Assembly: GCF_013449685.1 (NCBI RefSeq)
Contig: NZ_JACDSF010000017.1
Span: 293,618-350,991, forward strand
Length of the DNA stretch: 57,374 nucleotides
DNA from: Pectobacterium brasiliense
GTDB lineage: Bacteria > Pseudomonadota > Gammaproteobacteria > Enterobacterales > Enterobacteriaceae
Direction: 5' to 3'
A program made the translations under genes and the position numbers. Shown one piece after another: positions 48,274-57,374 of the stretch. The first letter of the stretch is position 1; each line of letters begins with the position of its first letter. The notes beneath the pieces are model-generated. The model was not told the origin of the DNA. It was given only the letters and a program-made list of their open reading frames with translations, and searched no databases.

Positions 48274-49932
48274 TTAGCCTACCCAGGTATCACGTAGCCC
48301 AACCGTACGGTTAAACACCAGATGTTCTGCACTGGAGTAAACGCGGTCAGCACAGAAATAACCTTCACGCTCAAACTGATACGCTTTCTCTGCTTCCGCC
48401 TGCGCCAGGCTTGCTTCTACAAAACCTTGCGTAATTTTCAGTGAATCTGGATTAATCGTCGACAGGAAGTCGTCCGCCGCGCCCGGGTTTGCCACACTGA
48501 ACAGGCGATCGTACAAGCGGAATTCAGCTGGTATCGCGTGTGCCGCAGAAACCCAGTGGATAACGCCTTTCACTTTACGGCCATCAGCCGGATCTTTGCT
48601 CAGCGTTTCTGCATCATAGCTACAGTAGATTGTGGTGATAGTACCCTGCTCGTCTTTTTCAATGCGTTCTGCTTTGATCACATAAGCGTTACGCAGACGC
48701 ACTTCTTTACCCAGCACCAGACGCTTGTACTGCTTGTTAGCTTCTTCACGGAAGTCAGCACGATCGATGTAAACTTCGCGGCTGAATGCGACCTGACGTG
48801 AACCCATTTCTGGCTTGTTCGGATGGTTTGGCATCGCGACAAACTCTTCGTGCTCGGCTGACAGATTCTCGATCACGACTTTGACCGGATCCAGCACCGC
48901 CATGGCACGCGGCGCGTTCTCATTCAGGTCATCGCGAATACAGGACTCAAGCGCGGCCATTTCCACGTTGTTATCCTGCTTCGTTACGCCGATGCGCACA
49001 CAGAATTCACGGATAGAGGCTGCGCTGTAACCACGACGACGCAGACCAGAGATGGTCGGCATACGCGGATCGTCCCATCCTTCAACGACGTTTTCCACAA
49101 CCAGCTGGTTCAGCTTACGCTTGGACATAATCGCGTATTCAAGATTGAGGCGGGAGAACTCGTACTGACGTGGATGGCAAGGAATAGTGATGTTATCCAG
49201 CACCCAGTCATACAGACGGCGGTTGTCCTGGAATTCCAGCGTACACAGCGAATGCGTGATCCCTTCCAGCGCATCGGAAATGCAGTGGGTGAAGTCATAC
49301 ATCGGGTAGATGCACCACTTGTTGCCGGTCTGGTGATGATCGGCAAATTTAATGCGATACAACACCGGATCGCGCATCACGATAAAGGATGATGCCATAT
49401 CGATTTTTGCACGCAGACAGGCCGTACCTTCCGCAAACCCACCGTTACGCATTTTTTCAAACAGCGCCAGGTTTTCCTGTACGGTACGATCGCGGTAAGG
49501 GCTGTTTTTTCCCGGTGCCGTCAGCGTACCGCGGTATTCGCGAATCTGCTCAGGCGTCAGTTCATCAACGTAAGCCAGCCCTTTACCGATCAGCTCAACC
49601 GCATAAGCGTGCAGTTGATCGAAATAATCAGAAGAATAGCGAACGTCGCCGCTCCATGAAAAACCCAGCCACTCGACGTCACGTTTGATCGACTCAACGT
49701 ACTCGATGTCTTCTTTTACCGGATTGGTATCGTCAAAACGCAGGTTGCATTGCCCCTGATAGTCACGCGCGATACCAAAATTCAGGCAAATAGACTTTGC
49801 ATGCCCAATATGCAGATAGCCGTTCGGCTCTGGCGGGAAACGCGTCTGAATATGGTCATGCTTACCGGACGCCAGATCTTCATCAATAATCTGACGGATA
49901 AAGTTGGTTGGGCGGGCTTCAGCCTCACTCAT
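48274..49932 (-). CDS. glnS: Glutaminyl-tRNA synthetase
   Basis: GlnS is a class I synthetase. The HIGH signature appears as [15 protein letters not shown] and the KMSKS equivalent as [11 protein letters not shown]. The C-terminal beta-barrel anticodon-binding domains (about 340-552) are intact. Length 552 compares with 554 in E. coli. It converges with fur. Confidence 0.98.
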   Translation of the reverse strand: MSEAEARPTNFIRQIIDEDLASGKHDHIQTRFPPEPNGYLHIGHAKSICLNFGIARDYQGQCNLRFDDTNPVKEDIEYVESIKRDVEWLGFSWSGDVRYSSDYFDQLHAYAVELIGKGLAYVDELTPEQIREYRGTLTAPGKNSPYRDRTVQENLALFEKMRNGGFAEGTACLRAKIDMASSFIVMRDPVLYRIKFADHHQTGNKWCIYPMYDFTHCISDALEGITHSLCTLEFQDNRRLYDWVLDNITIPCHPRQYEFSRLNLEYAIMSKRKLNQLVVENVVEGWDDPRMPTISGLRRRGYSAASIREFCVRIGVTKQDNNVEMAALESCIRDDLNENAPRAMAVLDPVKVVIENLSAEHEEFVAMPNHPNKPEMGSRQVAFSREVYIDRADFREEANKQYKRLVLGKEVRLRNAYVIKAERIEKDEQGTITTIYCSYDAETLSKDPADGRKVKGVIHWVSAAHAIPAEFRLYDRLFSVANPGAADDFLSTINPDSLKITQGFVEASLAQAEAEKAYQFEREGYFCADRVYSSAEHLVFNRTVGLRDTWVG

Positions 49933-50028
49933 TCTTCATTCCTCAATGCTAAAACGACGTATAACCGACAATGATCCAACAAGCTACGCTGGGAAACAAC
50001 CGTTAGTTTCATTTAATTATTCATAACG

Positions 50029-50058
50029 AAAAAAAAGGGCGAGATTGCTATCTCACCC
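50029..50058 (-). terminator. Intrinsic terminator of nagE
   Basis: GGGCGAGAT and ATCTCACCC form a 9-bp stem (one G-U pair) with a four-base loop, followed on the minus strand by eight T residues, about 65 bases past the nagE stop. Confidence 0.85.
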
Positions 50059-50123
50059 TATCCATTTCATCGGTATAACACCGCGTTAAACGATCAACAT
50101 CGTCGTATTACGCCTTGTCATAC

Positions 50124-51620
50124 TTATATCTTGTCATACTCGGCTTTCAACGCGGTCGCTATCGATTCAGCCTGCGTACCTACCACAATCTGTACGCTCT
50201 GCTTATTCAGACGAATAACACCCGCCGCACCAAGACGTTTTGCCTGTGCATCATCAACCAGAGAAGAATCAGCCACGTTCAAACGCAGACGTGTGATACA
50301 GGCATCAATGCCCGTCAGATTGGCTTTTCCGCCAAGCGCCTGCAAATAGCCCCGCGCCAGCGTCGCCGTATCGCTTGATTTCTCGCCCGCAGACGCCGTG
50401 CTCACGTCATAGCCATCGGCTTCGCTACCGCTCACTGCCAGCTCACGTCCTGGCGTTAACAGATTGAAGCGAGTGATGGTAAAGCGGAACACCACATAGT
50501 AAATGACGAAGAATACCAGCCCCTGTGCAAGCAACATGTACCACTGAGTGGCCAGCGGGTTACGTGAGGACAGCACCATATCGACGAGCCCCGCACTGAA
50601 ACCAAAACCGGCAATCCAATGCATACTGGCCGCGATAAAGACAGAAAAACCGGTCAGCAGCGCATGCAGGAAATACAACACCGGCGCAACAAACATAAAG
50701 GAGAATTCCAGCGGCTCGGTGATCCCGGTAAAGAAGGAAGCAAATGCCGCCGCCAGCATAATCCCGGCCACTTTGCTTTTGTTTTCAGGGCGTGCGCAGT
50801 GATAAATCGCCAGCGCGGCACCCGGCAAACCGAACATCATAATCGGGAAGAAGCCTGCCTGATAACGTCCGGTGATCCCCACGACAGCTTTACCAGAATC
50901 GATAGACTGTTGGCCGGCCAGGAAGTTAGGAATATCGTTGATACCCGCGACATCAAACCAGAACACGGAATTCAGCGCATGGTGCAATCCAACAGGAATC
51001 AACAAGCGGTTAAAGAAGGCATAAACCCCAGCGCCGACCGACCCCATCTGTTGAATGTGTTCACCGAACGACACCAGCGCATTGTAAATCACCGGCCAGA
51101 CGTACATTAAAATGAACGCCACCAGAATCATCAGGAAAGAAACCAGAATCGGAACCAAACGGCGTCCGCTGAAGAACGACAGCGCCTTAGGCAACTCAAC
51201 CTGACTGAAGCGGTTATACAGTTCGGCGGACATGACACCGACCAGAATCCCGATGAACTGGTTTTCAATCTTGCCAAAGGCGGCGGGTACCTGTTCAACG
51301 GGGATCCGTTGGATCATGGCAACAACGGCCGGTGAACACAGCGTGGTCAGCACTAGATAACCGACAAAACCGGTCAATGCCGCCGCACCATCTTTATCTT
51401 TCGACATACCGTACGCGACACCGACAGCAAACAGCACGGCCATATGTCCGATAATCGCCTCACCCGATTTGATGAGGAGTGCCGCCAACGCGTTCTCGCT
51501 TCCCCAGCCAACCGGATCAATCCAGTAACCTATCCCCATCAGGATAGCGGCAGCAGGCAGCGTCGCAACAGGCACCATCAATGCCCGACCGACTTTTTGT
51601 AAATAGCTCAGAGTACTCAC
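50124..51620 (-). CDS. nagE: PTS N-acetylglucosamine (glucose-family) transporter, IICB only
   Basis: The protein has an EIIC membrane domain (about 1-385) with the family motifs PVGLHHALNSVFWFDV and FFTGITEPLEFSFMFVAPVLYF, then an EIIB domain with phospho-Cys441 in TGIDACITRLRLNV. It ends there at 498 residues. The E. coli NagE (648) carries a fused IIA domain that is absent here, so an external IIA such as Crr must supply phosphate. I chose the GTG at 51620 behind a GAGGG site; the upstream frame adds 23 non-family residues. It is divergent from nagBAC, the typical nag regulon layout. Confidence 0.9.
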   Translation of the reverse strand: MSTLSYLQKVGRALMVPVATLPAAAILMGIGYWIDPVGWGSENALAALLIKSGEAIIGHMAVLFAVGVAYGMSKDKDGAAALTGFVGYLVLTTLCSPAVVAMIQRIPVEQVPAAFGKIENQFIGILVGVMSAELYNRFSQVELPKALSFFSGRRLVPILVSFLMILVAFILMYVWPVIYNALVSFGEHIQQMGSVGAGVYAFFNRLLIPVGLHHALNSVFWFDVAGINDIPNFLAGQQSIDSGKAVVGITGRYQAGFFPIMMFGLPGAALAIYHCARPENKSKVAGIMLAAAFASFFTGITEPLEFSFMFVAPVLYFLHALLTGFSVFIAASMHWIAGFGFSAGLVDMVLSSRNPLATQWYMLLAQGLVFFVIYYVVFRFTITRFNLLTPGRELAVSGSEADGYDVSTASAGEKSSDTATLARGYLQALGGKANLTGIDACITRLRLNVADSSLVDDAQAKRLGAAGVIRLNKQSVQIVVGTQAESIATALKAEYDKI

Positions 51621-51801
51621 TTTTCCCTCTCTTACCTTTGCGAGGTAATGAAATGTTGTGGGGCAAACAAACCTGCCAATAAATTTCACTGCCGAAGAAC
51701 GTCGCTGTAGAAAACGTCATTGTCGAGAAAACGTGGCAGCGGTGGTTCTTAGGGGGAGTGTAAGAAAAATAATTCGCTACACAAATTAAACCCCGTAATT
51801 A

Positions 51802-51817
51802 TGTGATAAAAATCACC
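51802..51817. promoter_or_regulatory. CRP site between nagE and nagB
   Basis: TGTGATAAAAATCACC matches TGTGA-N6-TCACA at 9 of 10 core positions. Its placement fits the known cAMP-CRP activation of both nagE and nagBA. Confidence 0.65.
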
Positions 51818-51861
51818 AAAAAACTGCATACAAAAAGTTTATACCTGAATAAAACCCCAAC

Positions 51862-51880
51862 TTATTTCAAGATTAAAAAA
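51862..51880. promoter_or_regulatory. Possible NagC operator upstream of nagB
   Basis: TTATTTCAAGATTAAAAAA has the TT-N-TTT ... AAA-N-AA arrangement of NagC/Mlc operators. AT-rich context limits confidence. Confidence 0.35.
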
Positions 51881-51978
51881 AACGGAGTAGACTAATTTTA
51901 ATGCATAGACAAAACGCGCAACTGGCGCGATTTGCGCAATAACGTATTTAATTCCACTAAAAAATCAGGAGAGCGCCG

Positions 51979-52779
51979 ATGAGACTCATTCCTTTAACCA
52001 CCGCCGCCGACGTCGGAAAATGGGCCGCCCGCCACATCGTTGAGAAAATTAACGCTTTCAAGCCCAGCGCAGAGCGCCCTTTTATTCTGGGATTGCCGAC
52101 GGGAAGTTCACCGCTGGAGGCCTACAAATCGCTGGTCGCCATGCACAAAGCCGGTCTGGTGAGCTTCAAACACGTTGTCACCTTCAATATGGATGAATAT
52201 GTCGGCCTGCCGACCGACCATCCAGAAAGCTATCATACCTTCATGCATCAAAATTTCTTCAACCACGTTGATATTCCCCGTGAAAACATTAACCTGTTGA
52301 ACGGCAACGCAGAAGACACCACAGCAGAATGTCACCGTTATGAAGAGAAAATAAAGTCCTACGGGAAAATTCATCTTTTCATGGGCGGCGTGGGCAATGA
52401 TGGACATATCGCCTTCAATGAACCCGCCTCCTCTCTGGCCTCCCGCACCCGCATCAAAACGTTGACGGAAGAAACCCGTATCGCCAATTCCCGTTTCTTC
52501 GGCGGGGACGTCAGTCTGGTGCCTAAATTTGCCCTGACCGTGGGCGTCGGTACGCTGCTGGATGCCGAAGAAGTGATGATTCTGGTGACCGGTCGTAACA
52601 AGGCGCAGGCGCTACAGGCTGCGGTAGAAGGCAACGTTAACCATATGTGGACCATCAGCTGTCTGCAACTTCACGCCAAAGCCATCATGGTTTGTGACGA
52701 GCCTTCAACCATGGAGCTGAAGGTCAAAACCGTTAAATATTTCCGTGAGTTAGAAACGGAAAGCATGAAAAATCTCTAA
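51979..52779 (+). CDS. nagB: Glucosamine-6-phosphate deaminase
   Basis: NagB converts glucosamine 6-phosphate to fructose 6-phosphate and ammonia. Catalytic residues are seen in [10 protein letters not shown] (Asp72) and [16 protein letters not shown] (Asp141, His143, Glu148). Length of 266 equals E. coli. It is the first gene of nagBAC and its start follows an AGGAGAG site. Confidence 0.98.
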   Translation: MRLIPLTTAADVGKWAARHIVEKINAFKPSAERPFILGLPTGSSPLEAYKSLVAMHKAGLVSFKHVVTFNMDEYVGLPTDHPESYHTFMHQNFFNHVDIPRENINLLNGNAEDTTAECHRYEEKIKSYGKIHLFMGGVGNDGHIAFNEPASSLASRTRIKTLTEETRIANSRFFGGDVSLVPKFALTVGVGTLLDAEEVMILVTGRNKAQALQAAVEGNVNHMWTISCLQLHAKAIMVCDEPSTMELKVKTVKYFRELETESMKNL

Positions 52780-52797
52780 CCGATGCGGGAGTCGATG

Positions 52798-53943
52798 ATG
52801 TACGCGTTAACCCATAGCCGGATCTTCACTGGCCACCAGATTCTGGATAATCACGCTGTCGTGATCGCCGATGGGCTGATCGAGCGAGTCTGCCCACTTG
52901 CCGAGCTTCCTGCCGGCATTGAACAACACGACCTGAGCGGCACGTTCCTCGCGCCGGGTTTTATCGATCTCCAGTTGAACGGCTGCGGCGGCGTGCAGTT
53001 CAACGACTCGCTGGACACGATCTCCGTCAAGACATTGGAGATCATGCAGCAGGCGAACGAGCGTTCAGGCTGTACCAGTTTTTTACCTACGCTGATTACC
53101 TCCAGCGATGCATTTATGAAGCACAGCATCGATGTGATGAGAGACTGGTTGGCGCAGAATAAGCATCAGGCACTTGGGCTGCATCTCGAAGGTCCTTGGC
53201 TGAATGTCCTCAAGAAAGGCACGCATGACCCTGTCTTTATCCGCAAACCAACGCAAGAGTTGGTCGACTTCCTGTGCGCTAACGCGGATGCCATTACGAA
53301 AATCACGCTAGCACCGGAAGAAGTCGAACCGTCGGTTATCCGCCAGCTAACGGCTGCGGGCATTATCGTCTCTGCCGGGCATTCCAACGCCACCTGGGAA
53401 CAGGCAAAGCGGGGTTTTGCCGCTGGTATTCGTTTCGCTACCCACCTGTTCAACGCCATGCCGTATCTGACCGGCCGCGAACCCGGATTGGTCGGCGCGA
53501 TTTACGACGCCCCAGAAGTCTATTGCGGTATTATCGCGGATGGACGACACGTTGACTGGGCCACTATTCGCAACAGTAAACGTATCAAGGGCGATAAGTT
53601 GGTGCTGGTGACCGACGCCACGGCACCGGCCGGTGCGGATATTGACCAGTTCATTTTTGCTGGTAAAACCATATACTACCGTGATGGTATTTGTGTCGAT
53701 GAACACGGCACCCTGAGCGGTTCGGCACTGACCATGATCGACGCCGTACGTAATAGCGTCGAACACGCTGGCATCGCGCTGGATGAGGCGATTCGGATGG
53801 CAACGCTCTACCCTGCGCGCGCCATCGGCGTGGATAAGCAGTTAGGCAGTATTGAAAGCGGTAAAGTGGCCAACCTGACCGTCTTTGACCGTGACTATCA
53901 CATTCTCAAGACGTTTGTTAACGGTAATCCTGTTTGGGGATAA
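52798..53943 (+). CDS. nagA: N-acetylglucosamine-6-phosphate deacetylase
   Basis: NagA removes acetate from GlcNAc-6-phosphate, feeding NagB. The amidohydrolase motifs are [56 protein letters not shown] and the catalytic Asp in [10 protein letters not shown] chose the ATG at 52798 ([12 protein letters not shown]), 381 residues, in register with E. coli (382); an ATG five codons upstream at 52783 is less likely. It begins 18 bp after nagB. Confidence 0.96.
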   Translation: MYALTHSRIFTGHQILDNHAVVIADGLIERVCPLAELPAGIEQHDLSGTFLAPGFIDLQLNGCGGVQFNDSLDTISVKTLEIMQQANERSGCTSFLPTLITSSDAFMKHSIDVMRDWLAQNKHQALGLHLEGPWLNVLKKGTHDPVFIRKPTQELVDFLCANADAITKITLAPEEVEPSVIRQLTAAGIIVSAGHSNATWEQAKRGFAAGIRFATHLFNAMPYLTGREPGLVGAIYDAPEVYCGIIADGRHVDWATIRNSKRIKGDKLVLVTDATAPAGADIDQFIFAGKTIYYRDGICVDEHGTLSGSALTMIDAVRNSVEHAGIALDEAIRMATLYPARAIGVDKQLGSIESGKVANLTVFDRDYHILKTFVNGNPVWG

Positions 53944-54011
53944 AACGAGAAACGCCTTGGGGTAAAACGGAAATACGTTGGGGTAAACGGAGATAAGGTT
54001 TATCCCAACGT
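53933..54011 (+). repeat. Imperfect tandem repeats and stem-loop in the nagA-nagC gap
   Basis: Three related units of about 20 bp, each with TTGGGG(A)TAAAACG, lie at 53933-53952 (including the nagA stop), 53956-53975 and 53977-53995. An inverted copy (53998-54011) pairs with 53975-53988 to form a 14-bp stem with one G-U pair and a nine-base loop, 29 bp before nagC. Confidence 0.75.
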
Positions 54012-54040
54012 TGAGTTAAACCTAAGCGAGTAACTTTTTA

Positions 54041-55264
54041 ATGACCACAGGCGGACAAGCGCAGATAGGGAATGTCGATCTGGTTAAGCAATTAAACAGC
54101 GCGGTGGTTTACCGCCTGATTGACCAGCAGGGTCCGATCTCGCGGATTCAGATAGCAGAACAAAGCCAGCTTGCCCCCGCCAGCGTGACCAAAATCACCC
54201 GCCAGCTTCTGGAACGAGGGCTCATCAAAGAAGTCGATCAACAGGCTTCCACCGGCGGCAGACGTGCCATTTCGATTATCACCGAAAACCGCCCTTTCCA
54301 TACCATAGCGGTACGCCTTGGTCGCTATGACGTCACCATTGCGCTGTACGATTTGCAGGGAAAAGCGCTGGAAGAAGCACACTACGATCTGCAAGAAAAA
54401 ACGCAGGAGTCGCTAGAAGCCGCACTCTTTCACGTTATCAGCGGCTTTATCGCCAGCCATCAGCGCCGTATTCGCGAGCTCATTGCGATCTCGGTTGTGC
54501 TGCCGGGGCTGGTTGATCCTGTTGCAGGCATCGTCCGCTATATGCCACATATCAGCGTAAATAACTGGCAACTGGTCAAAAATCTGCAACGCCACTTTAA
54601 CGTCACCAGCTTTGTCGGTCACGATATCCGCAGCCTGGCGCTGGCAGAACACTATTTCGGTGCCACCCACGATTCACTGGATTCTATTCTGGTACGCGTC
54701 CATCGCGGAACTGGCGCGGGTATTCTCGTCAACGGGCAGATTTTTCTCGGCAGTAACGGCAACGTGGGCGAGATCGGCCATATTCAGATCGATCCACTTG
54801 GCGATCGCTGCCACTGCGGCAATTTCGGCTGTCTGGAAACCGTCGTCGCCAACGCCGCCATTGAGCAACGCGTACAGCACCTGCTGGGTCAGGGCTACCC
54901 CAGCAAGCTTTCTATCGATAGCTGTTCGATTTCTGCAATTTGCAAAGCGGCAAACCGTGGTGATGCCCTCGCCCGTGAAGTTATCGAACAGGCCGGACTC
55001 AATCTGGGCAAAGCGCTGTCCATCGCCATCAACCTGTTCAATCCTCAGAAAGTCGTGATTGCCGGTGAAATCACTGAAGCAGAAAAAACGCTGCTTCCCG
55101 CGATCCAACGCTGCATCAACGCGCAGGTGCTGAAAGAATTTCGTCACAACCTGCCGATTGAGATCTCCAGCCTCAACCATCTTTCCGCTATCAGTGCGTT
55201 CGCCCTGGTCAAACGGGCGATGCTAAACGGCGTGCTGCTACAGCAATTGCTTGAAAACGCCTGA
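54041..55264 (+). CDS. nagC: NagC, ROK-family repressor of amino-sugar genes
   Basis: NagC represses nag genes and is relieved by GlcNAc-6-phosphate. An N-terminal winged helix-turn-helix (GPISRIQIAEQSQLAPASVTKITRQLLERGLI) precedes the ROK sugar-kinase-like domain with GRGTGAGI-type loop HRGTGAGILVNGQ, GEIGHIQIDPLG and zinc motif CHCGNFGCLE. Length of 407 is one more than E. coli. E. coli nagD does not follow; the next gene is asnB. Confidence 0.97.
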   Translation: MTTGGQAQIGNVDLVKQLNSAVVYRLIDQQGPISRIQIAEQSQLAPASVTKITRQLLERGLIKEVDQQASTGGRRAISIITENRPFHTIAVRLGRYDVTIALYDLQGKALEEAHYDLQEKTQESLEAALFHVISGFIASHQRRIRELIAISVVLPGLVDPVAGIVRYMPHISVNNWQLVKNLQRHFNVTSFVGHDIRSLALAEHYFGATHDSLDSILVRVHRGTGAGILVNGQIFLGSNGNVGEIGHIQIDPLGDRCHCGNFGCLETVVANAAIEQRVQHLLGQGYPSKLSIDSCSISAICKAANRGDALAREVIEQAGLNLGKALSIAINLFNPQKVVIAGEITEAEKTLLPAIQRCINAQVLKEFRHNLPIEISSLNHLSAISAFALVKRAMLNGVLLQQLLENA

Positions 55265-55274
55265 TCCCCTTTCG

Positions 55275-55310
55275 GGCCGGATTATGTAATCCCTAAAAAT
55301 CCGGCCTTTC
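55275..55310 (+). terminator. Terminator of nagBAC
   Basis: GGCCGGATT and AATCCGGCC form a 9-bp stem with a 14-base loop, followed by TTTCCCTT, 11 bases past the nagC stop. Confidence 0.7.
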
Positions 55311-55467
55311 CCTTCTATGAATTTGACGAATCCACACCAAAAAACCGAATAAATTAACGAAACACCACACGGATGGCTTTTTTCATTAAATAATATTGAA
55401 TTCCTATGGCACTTTGATGCTAAATCAATGGCACTGAGTTCGAATCTGTCATTACTGGGAGTCATGT

Positions 55468-57132
55468 ATGTGTTCTATTTTTGGTGTGCTTGATCTGAAA
55501 AGCGATCCTGTTGAACTGCGTAAGAAAGCGCTGGAGTTATCCCGTTTGATGCGTCACCGCGGGCCAGACTGGTCCGGCGTTTATGCCAGCGACAAAGCCA
55601 TTCTGGCTCACGAACGTCTGTCTATCGTTGACGTCAACACGGGCGCACAGCCGCTTTACAACGCCGAGAGCACCCACATTCTGGCCGTTAACGGTGAAAT
55701 TTATAACCATCAGGCATTGCGTCAGCAATACGGTGATCGTTACGCGTTCCAGACTGGCTCCGACTGCGAAGTAATTCTGGCGCTGTATCAGGAAAAAGGC
55801 CCAGAATTCCTGGATGAACTGCGCGGCATGTTCGCCTTTGCCCTGTATGACAGCGAAAAAGACGCCTACCTGATTGGCCGTGACCACCTCGGCATCATCC
55901 CGCTGTACATGGGTTACGATGAGCACGGCAACCTGTATGTCGCTTCTGAAATGAAAGCGCTGGTGCCGGTTTGCCGCACCATCAAAGAATTCCCGGCTGG
56001 CAGCTACCTGTGGAGCAAAGACGGCGAAATTCGCGAGTATTACCAGCGCGACTGGTTTGATTACGACGCCGTAAAAGACAACGAAACGGATAAAGAAGCG
56101 CTGCGCGATGCGCTGGAAGAAGCGGTGAAAAGCCACCTGATGTCTGACGTGCCCTACGGCGTGTTGCTCTCTGGCGGTCTGGATTCCTCCGTTATCTCAG
56201 CAATCACCAAAAAATATGCGGCACGTCGCGTAGAAGATGACGAGCGTAGTGAAGCCTGGTGGCCTCAGTTGCACTCTTTCGCCGTCGGTTTGGAAGGTGC
56301 ACCAGATTTGAAAGCCGCGCAAGAAGTCGCTAACCACTTGGGCACCGTGCACCACGAAATTCACTTCACCGTGCAGGAAGGGCTGGATGCGATTCGCGAC
56401 GTGATTTATCACATCGAAACCTATGACGTCACCACGATTCGCGCCTCAACGCCGATGTACCTGATGTCCCGTAAAATCAAAGCCATGGGCATCAAGATGG
56501 TGCTGTCAGGCGAAGGGTCTGACGAAGTGTTCGGCGGTTACCTCTATTTCCACAAAGCGCCAAACGCCAAAGAATTGCATGAAGAAACCGTGCGTAAGCT
56601 GCTGGCACTGCACCAGTACGACTGCGCCCGTGCGAACAAAGCGATGTCAGCCTGGGGTGTGGAAGCTCGCGTACCGTTCCTGGACAAAAACTTCCTCGAT
56701 GTCGCGATGCGCATCAACCCACGCGACAAAATGTGTGGCAACGGCAAGATGGAAAAACACATCCTGCGCGAGTGCTTTGAATCTTATCTGCCGCACAGCG
56801 TTGCATGGCGCCAGAAAGAACAGTTCTCTGACGGCGTAGGCTACAGCTGGATTGATACGCTGAAAGAAGTAGCGGCTCAACAGGTTACCGATCAGCAGTT
56901 GGAGACAGCTCGCTTCCGCTTCCCGTACAACACGCCAGGCTCCAAAGAAGCGTATTTGTACCGTGAAATCTTCGAAGAGCTGTTCCCGGTTCCAAGCGCA
57001 GCAGAATGCGTACCGGGTGGCCCGTCTGTCGCCTGTTCGTCAGCTAAAGCGATTGAGTGGGATGAATCTTTCAAGAAACTGGATGATCCATCAGGCCGTG
57101 CGGTTGGCGTACACCAGTCAGCCTACAAATAA
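55468..57132 (+). CDS. asnB: Asparagine synthetase B (glutamine-hydrolysing)
   Basis: AsnB makes asparagine from aspartate, glutamine and ATP. The N-terminal glutaminase has Cys2 as nucleophile (MCSIFGVLD) with RLSIVDVNTGAQPL and NGEIYNH. The C-terminal synthetase has the pyrophosphate loop LLSGGLDSSVISA and SGEGSDEVFGGYLYF. Length of 554 equals E. coli. It is monocistronic and ends at a hairpin, followed by a tRNA operon, as in E. coli. Confidence 0.98.
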   Translation: MCSIFGVLDLKSDPVELRKKALELSRLMRHRGPDWSGVYASDKAILAHERLSIVDVNTGAQPLYNAESTHILAVNGEIYNHQALRQQYGDRYAFQTGSDCEVILALYQEKGPEFLDELRGMFAFALYDSEKDAYLIGRDHLGIIPLYMGYDEHGNLYVASEMKALVPVCRTIKEFPAGSYLWSKDGEIREYYQRDWFDYDAVKDNETDKEALRDALEEAVKSHLMSDVPYGVLLSGGLDSSVISAITKKYAARRVEDDERSEAWWPQLHSFAVGLEGAPDLKAAQEVANHLGTVHHEIHFTVQEGLDAIRDVIYHIETYDVTTIRASTPMYLMSRKIKAMGIKMVLSGEGSDEVFGGYLYFHKAPNAKELHEETVRKLLALHQYDCARANKAMSAWGVEARVPFLDKNFLDVAMRINPRDKMCGNGKMEKHILRECFESYLPHSVAWRQKEQFSDGVGYSWIDTLKEVAAQQVTDQQLETARFRFPYNTPGSKEAYLYREIFEELFPVPSAAECVPGGPSVACSSAKAIEWDESFKKLDDPSGRAVGVHQSAYK

Positions 57133-57154
57133 TTCGATTTAATTTCTTCAATCA

Positions 57155-57178
57155 ACGGGCCTTTCATGGCCCGTCTTT
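57155..57178 (+). terminator. Terminator of asnB
   Basis: ACGGGCC and GGCCCGT form a 7-bp stem with a six-base loop, followed by CTTTG. It lies 22 bases past the asnB stop. Confidence 0.7.
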
Positions 57179-57284
57179 GTATGCTTAATTGACTGGGAAT
57201 GCGTGCTTTTTGGCGTTTTTCTCACCATACTGTTCACAACCCAAACAAACGGTACATTGAGGGCACTTTTCGGGAAAAAACTAG

Positions 57285-57313
57285 TTGACGCAATTAGGCC
57301 AACTACGCATAAT
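57285..57313 (+). promoter_or_regulatory. Promoter of the tRNA-Met operon
   Basis: TTGACG (57285-57290) and CATAAT (57308-57313) are 17 bp apart and followed by a GC-rich discriminator GCGCCCC, typical of stringently controlled stable-RNA promoters. The tRNA begins 38 bp later. Confidence 0.85.
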
Positions 57314-57351
57314 GCGCCCCGCAACGCCGATGAAGGTGACGCGGAAAAGAT

Positions 57352-57374
57352 GGCTACGTAGCTCAGCTGGTTAG
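57352..57374 (+). tRNA. tRNA-Met (elongator), 5' fragment cut by the window edge
   Basis: GGCTACGTAGCTCAGCTGG then TTAG is the acceptor strand and D-arm of enterobacterial elongator tRNA-Met. The anticodon is outside the window; identity is supported by synteny with the metT-type tRNA operon that follows asnB in E. coli. Confidence 0.85.

Larger units (their letters stand above)
51621..51978. other. Divergent nagE-nagB control region
   Basis: 358 bp containing a strong CRP-like site and a NagC-like AT-rich operator, with the nagB ribosome site (AGGAGAG) at its right end. Paired NagC operators that loop between nagE and nagB are established in E. coli; only one candidate could be picked by eye. 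Confidence 0.6.

Overview
The window looks like a core chromosomal segment of an enterobacterium, most likely a soft-rot Pectobacterium or close relative. Gene content and order largely follow the Escherichia coli 16-17 minute region (tol-cyd-suc-sdh-gltA-nei-phr-kdp-seqA-fldA-fur-glnS-nag-asnB). The proteins are close to their E. coli counterparts, but the joints differ: some E. coli genes are missing, some are added, and two ERIC repeats are present. The genus is inferred from synteny and protein character and was not tested by a search. Both ends are cut inside tRNA genes: a tRNA-Lys on the minus strand at the left and an elongator tRNA-Met on the plus strand at the right, so the window spans the interval between two tRNA clusters.

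Left part (1-22,900), mostly minus strand: the envelope operon ybgC-tolQRAB-pal-cpoB; the cytochrome bd operon cydAB-cydX-ybgE; a lone secreted DUF2135/TPR protein of unknown role standing where E. coli carries mng genes; then the TCA block sucDCBA and sdhBADC, divergent from gltA. The sdhB-sucA gap is a chain of palindromes. The sdhC-gltA control region holds three tandem copies of an 18-bp repeat.

Middle (22,900-30,600): a nine-gene minus-strand run reading ybgA (TudS-DUF1722 fusion), phrB, ybgI, pxpB, pxpC, pxpA, pcp, nei and a VOC protein, with overlaps or short gaps. Its theme is repair or salvage of damaged DNA and metabolites. Pcp releases 5-oxoproline and PxpABC hydrolyses it.

30,600-44,300: ybfA diverges from kdpFABC-kdpDE (high-affinity potassium uptake with its sensor pair, KdpE-like operator present). 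Then come a small EamA transporter, pgm, seqA, ybfF and ybfE. ERIC elements sit inside kdpC-kdpD and seqA-pgm, both of which are compact operons in E. coli.

44,300-57,374: a chemoreceptor with a sigma-28-type promoter is inserted between ybfE and fldA. Then follow fldA, fur, glnS, the divergent nagE / nagB-nagA-nagC amino-sugar regulon (NagE lacks a IIA domain), and asnB. No phage, insertion sequence, CRISPR array or clear new defence system was seen. The most unusual signals are in intergenic DNA and in a few gene architectures.
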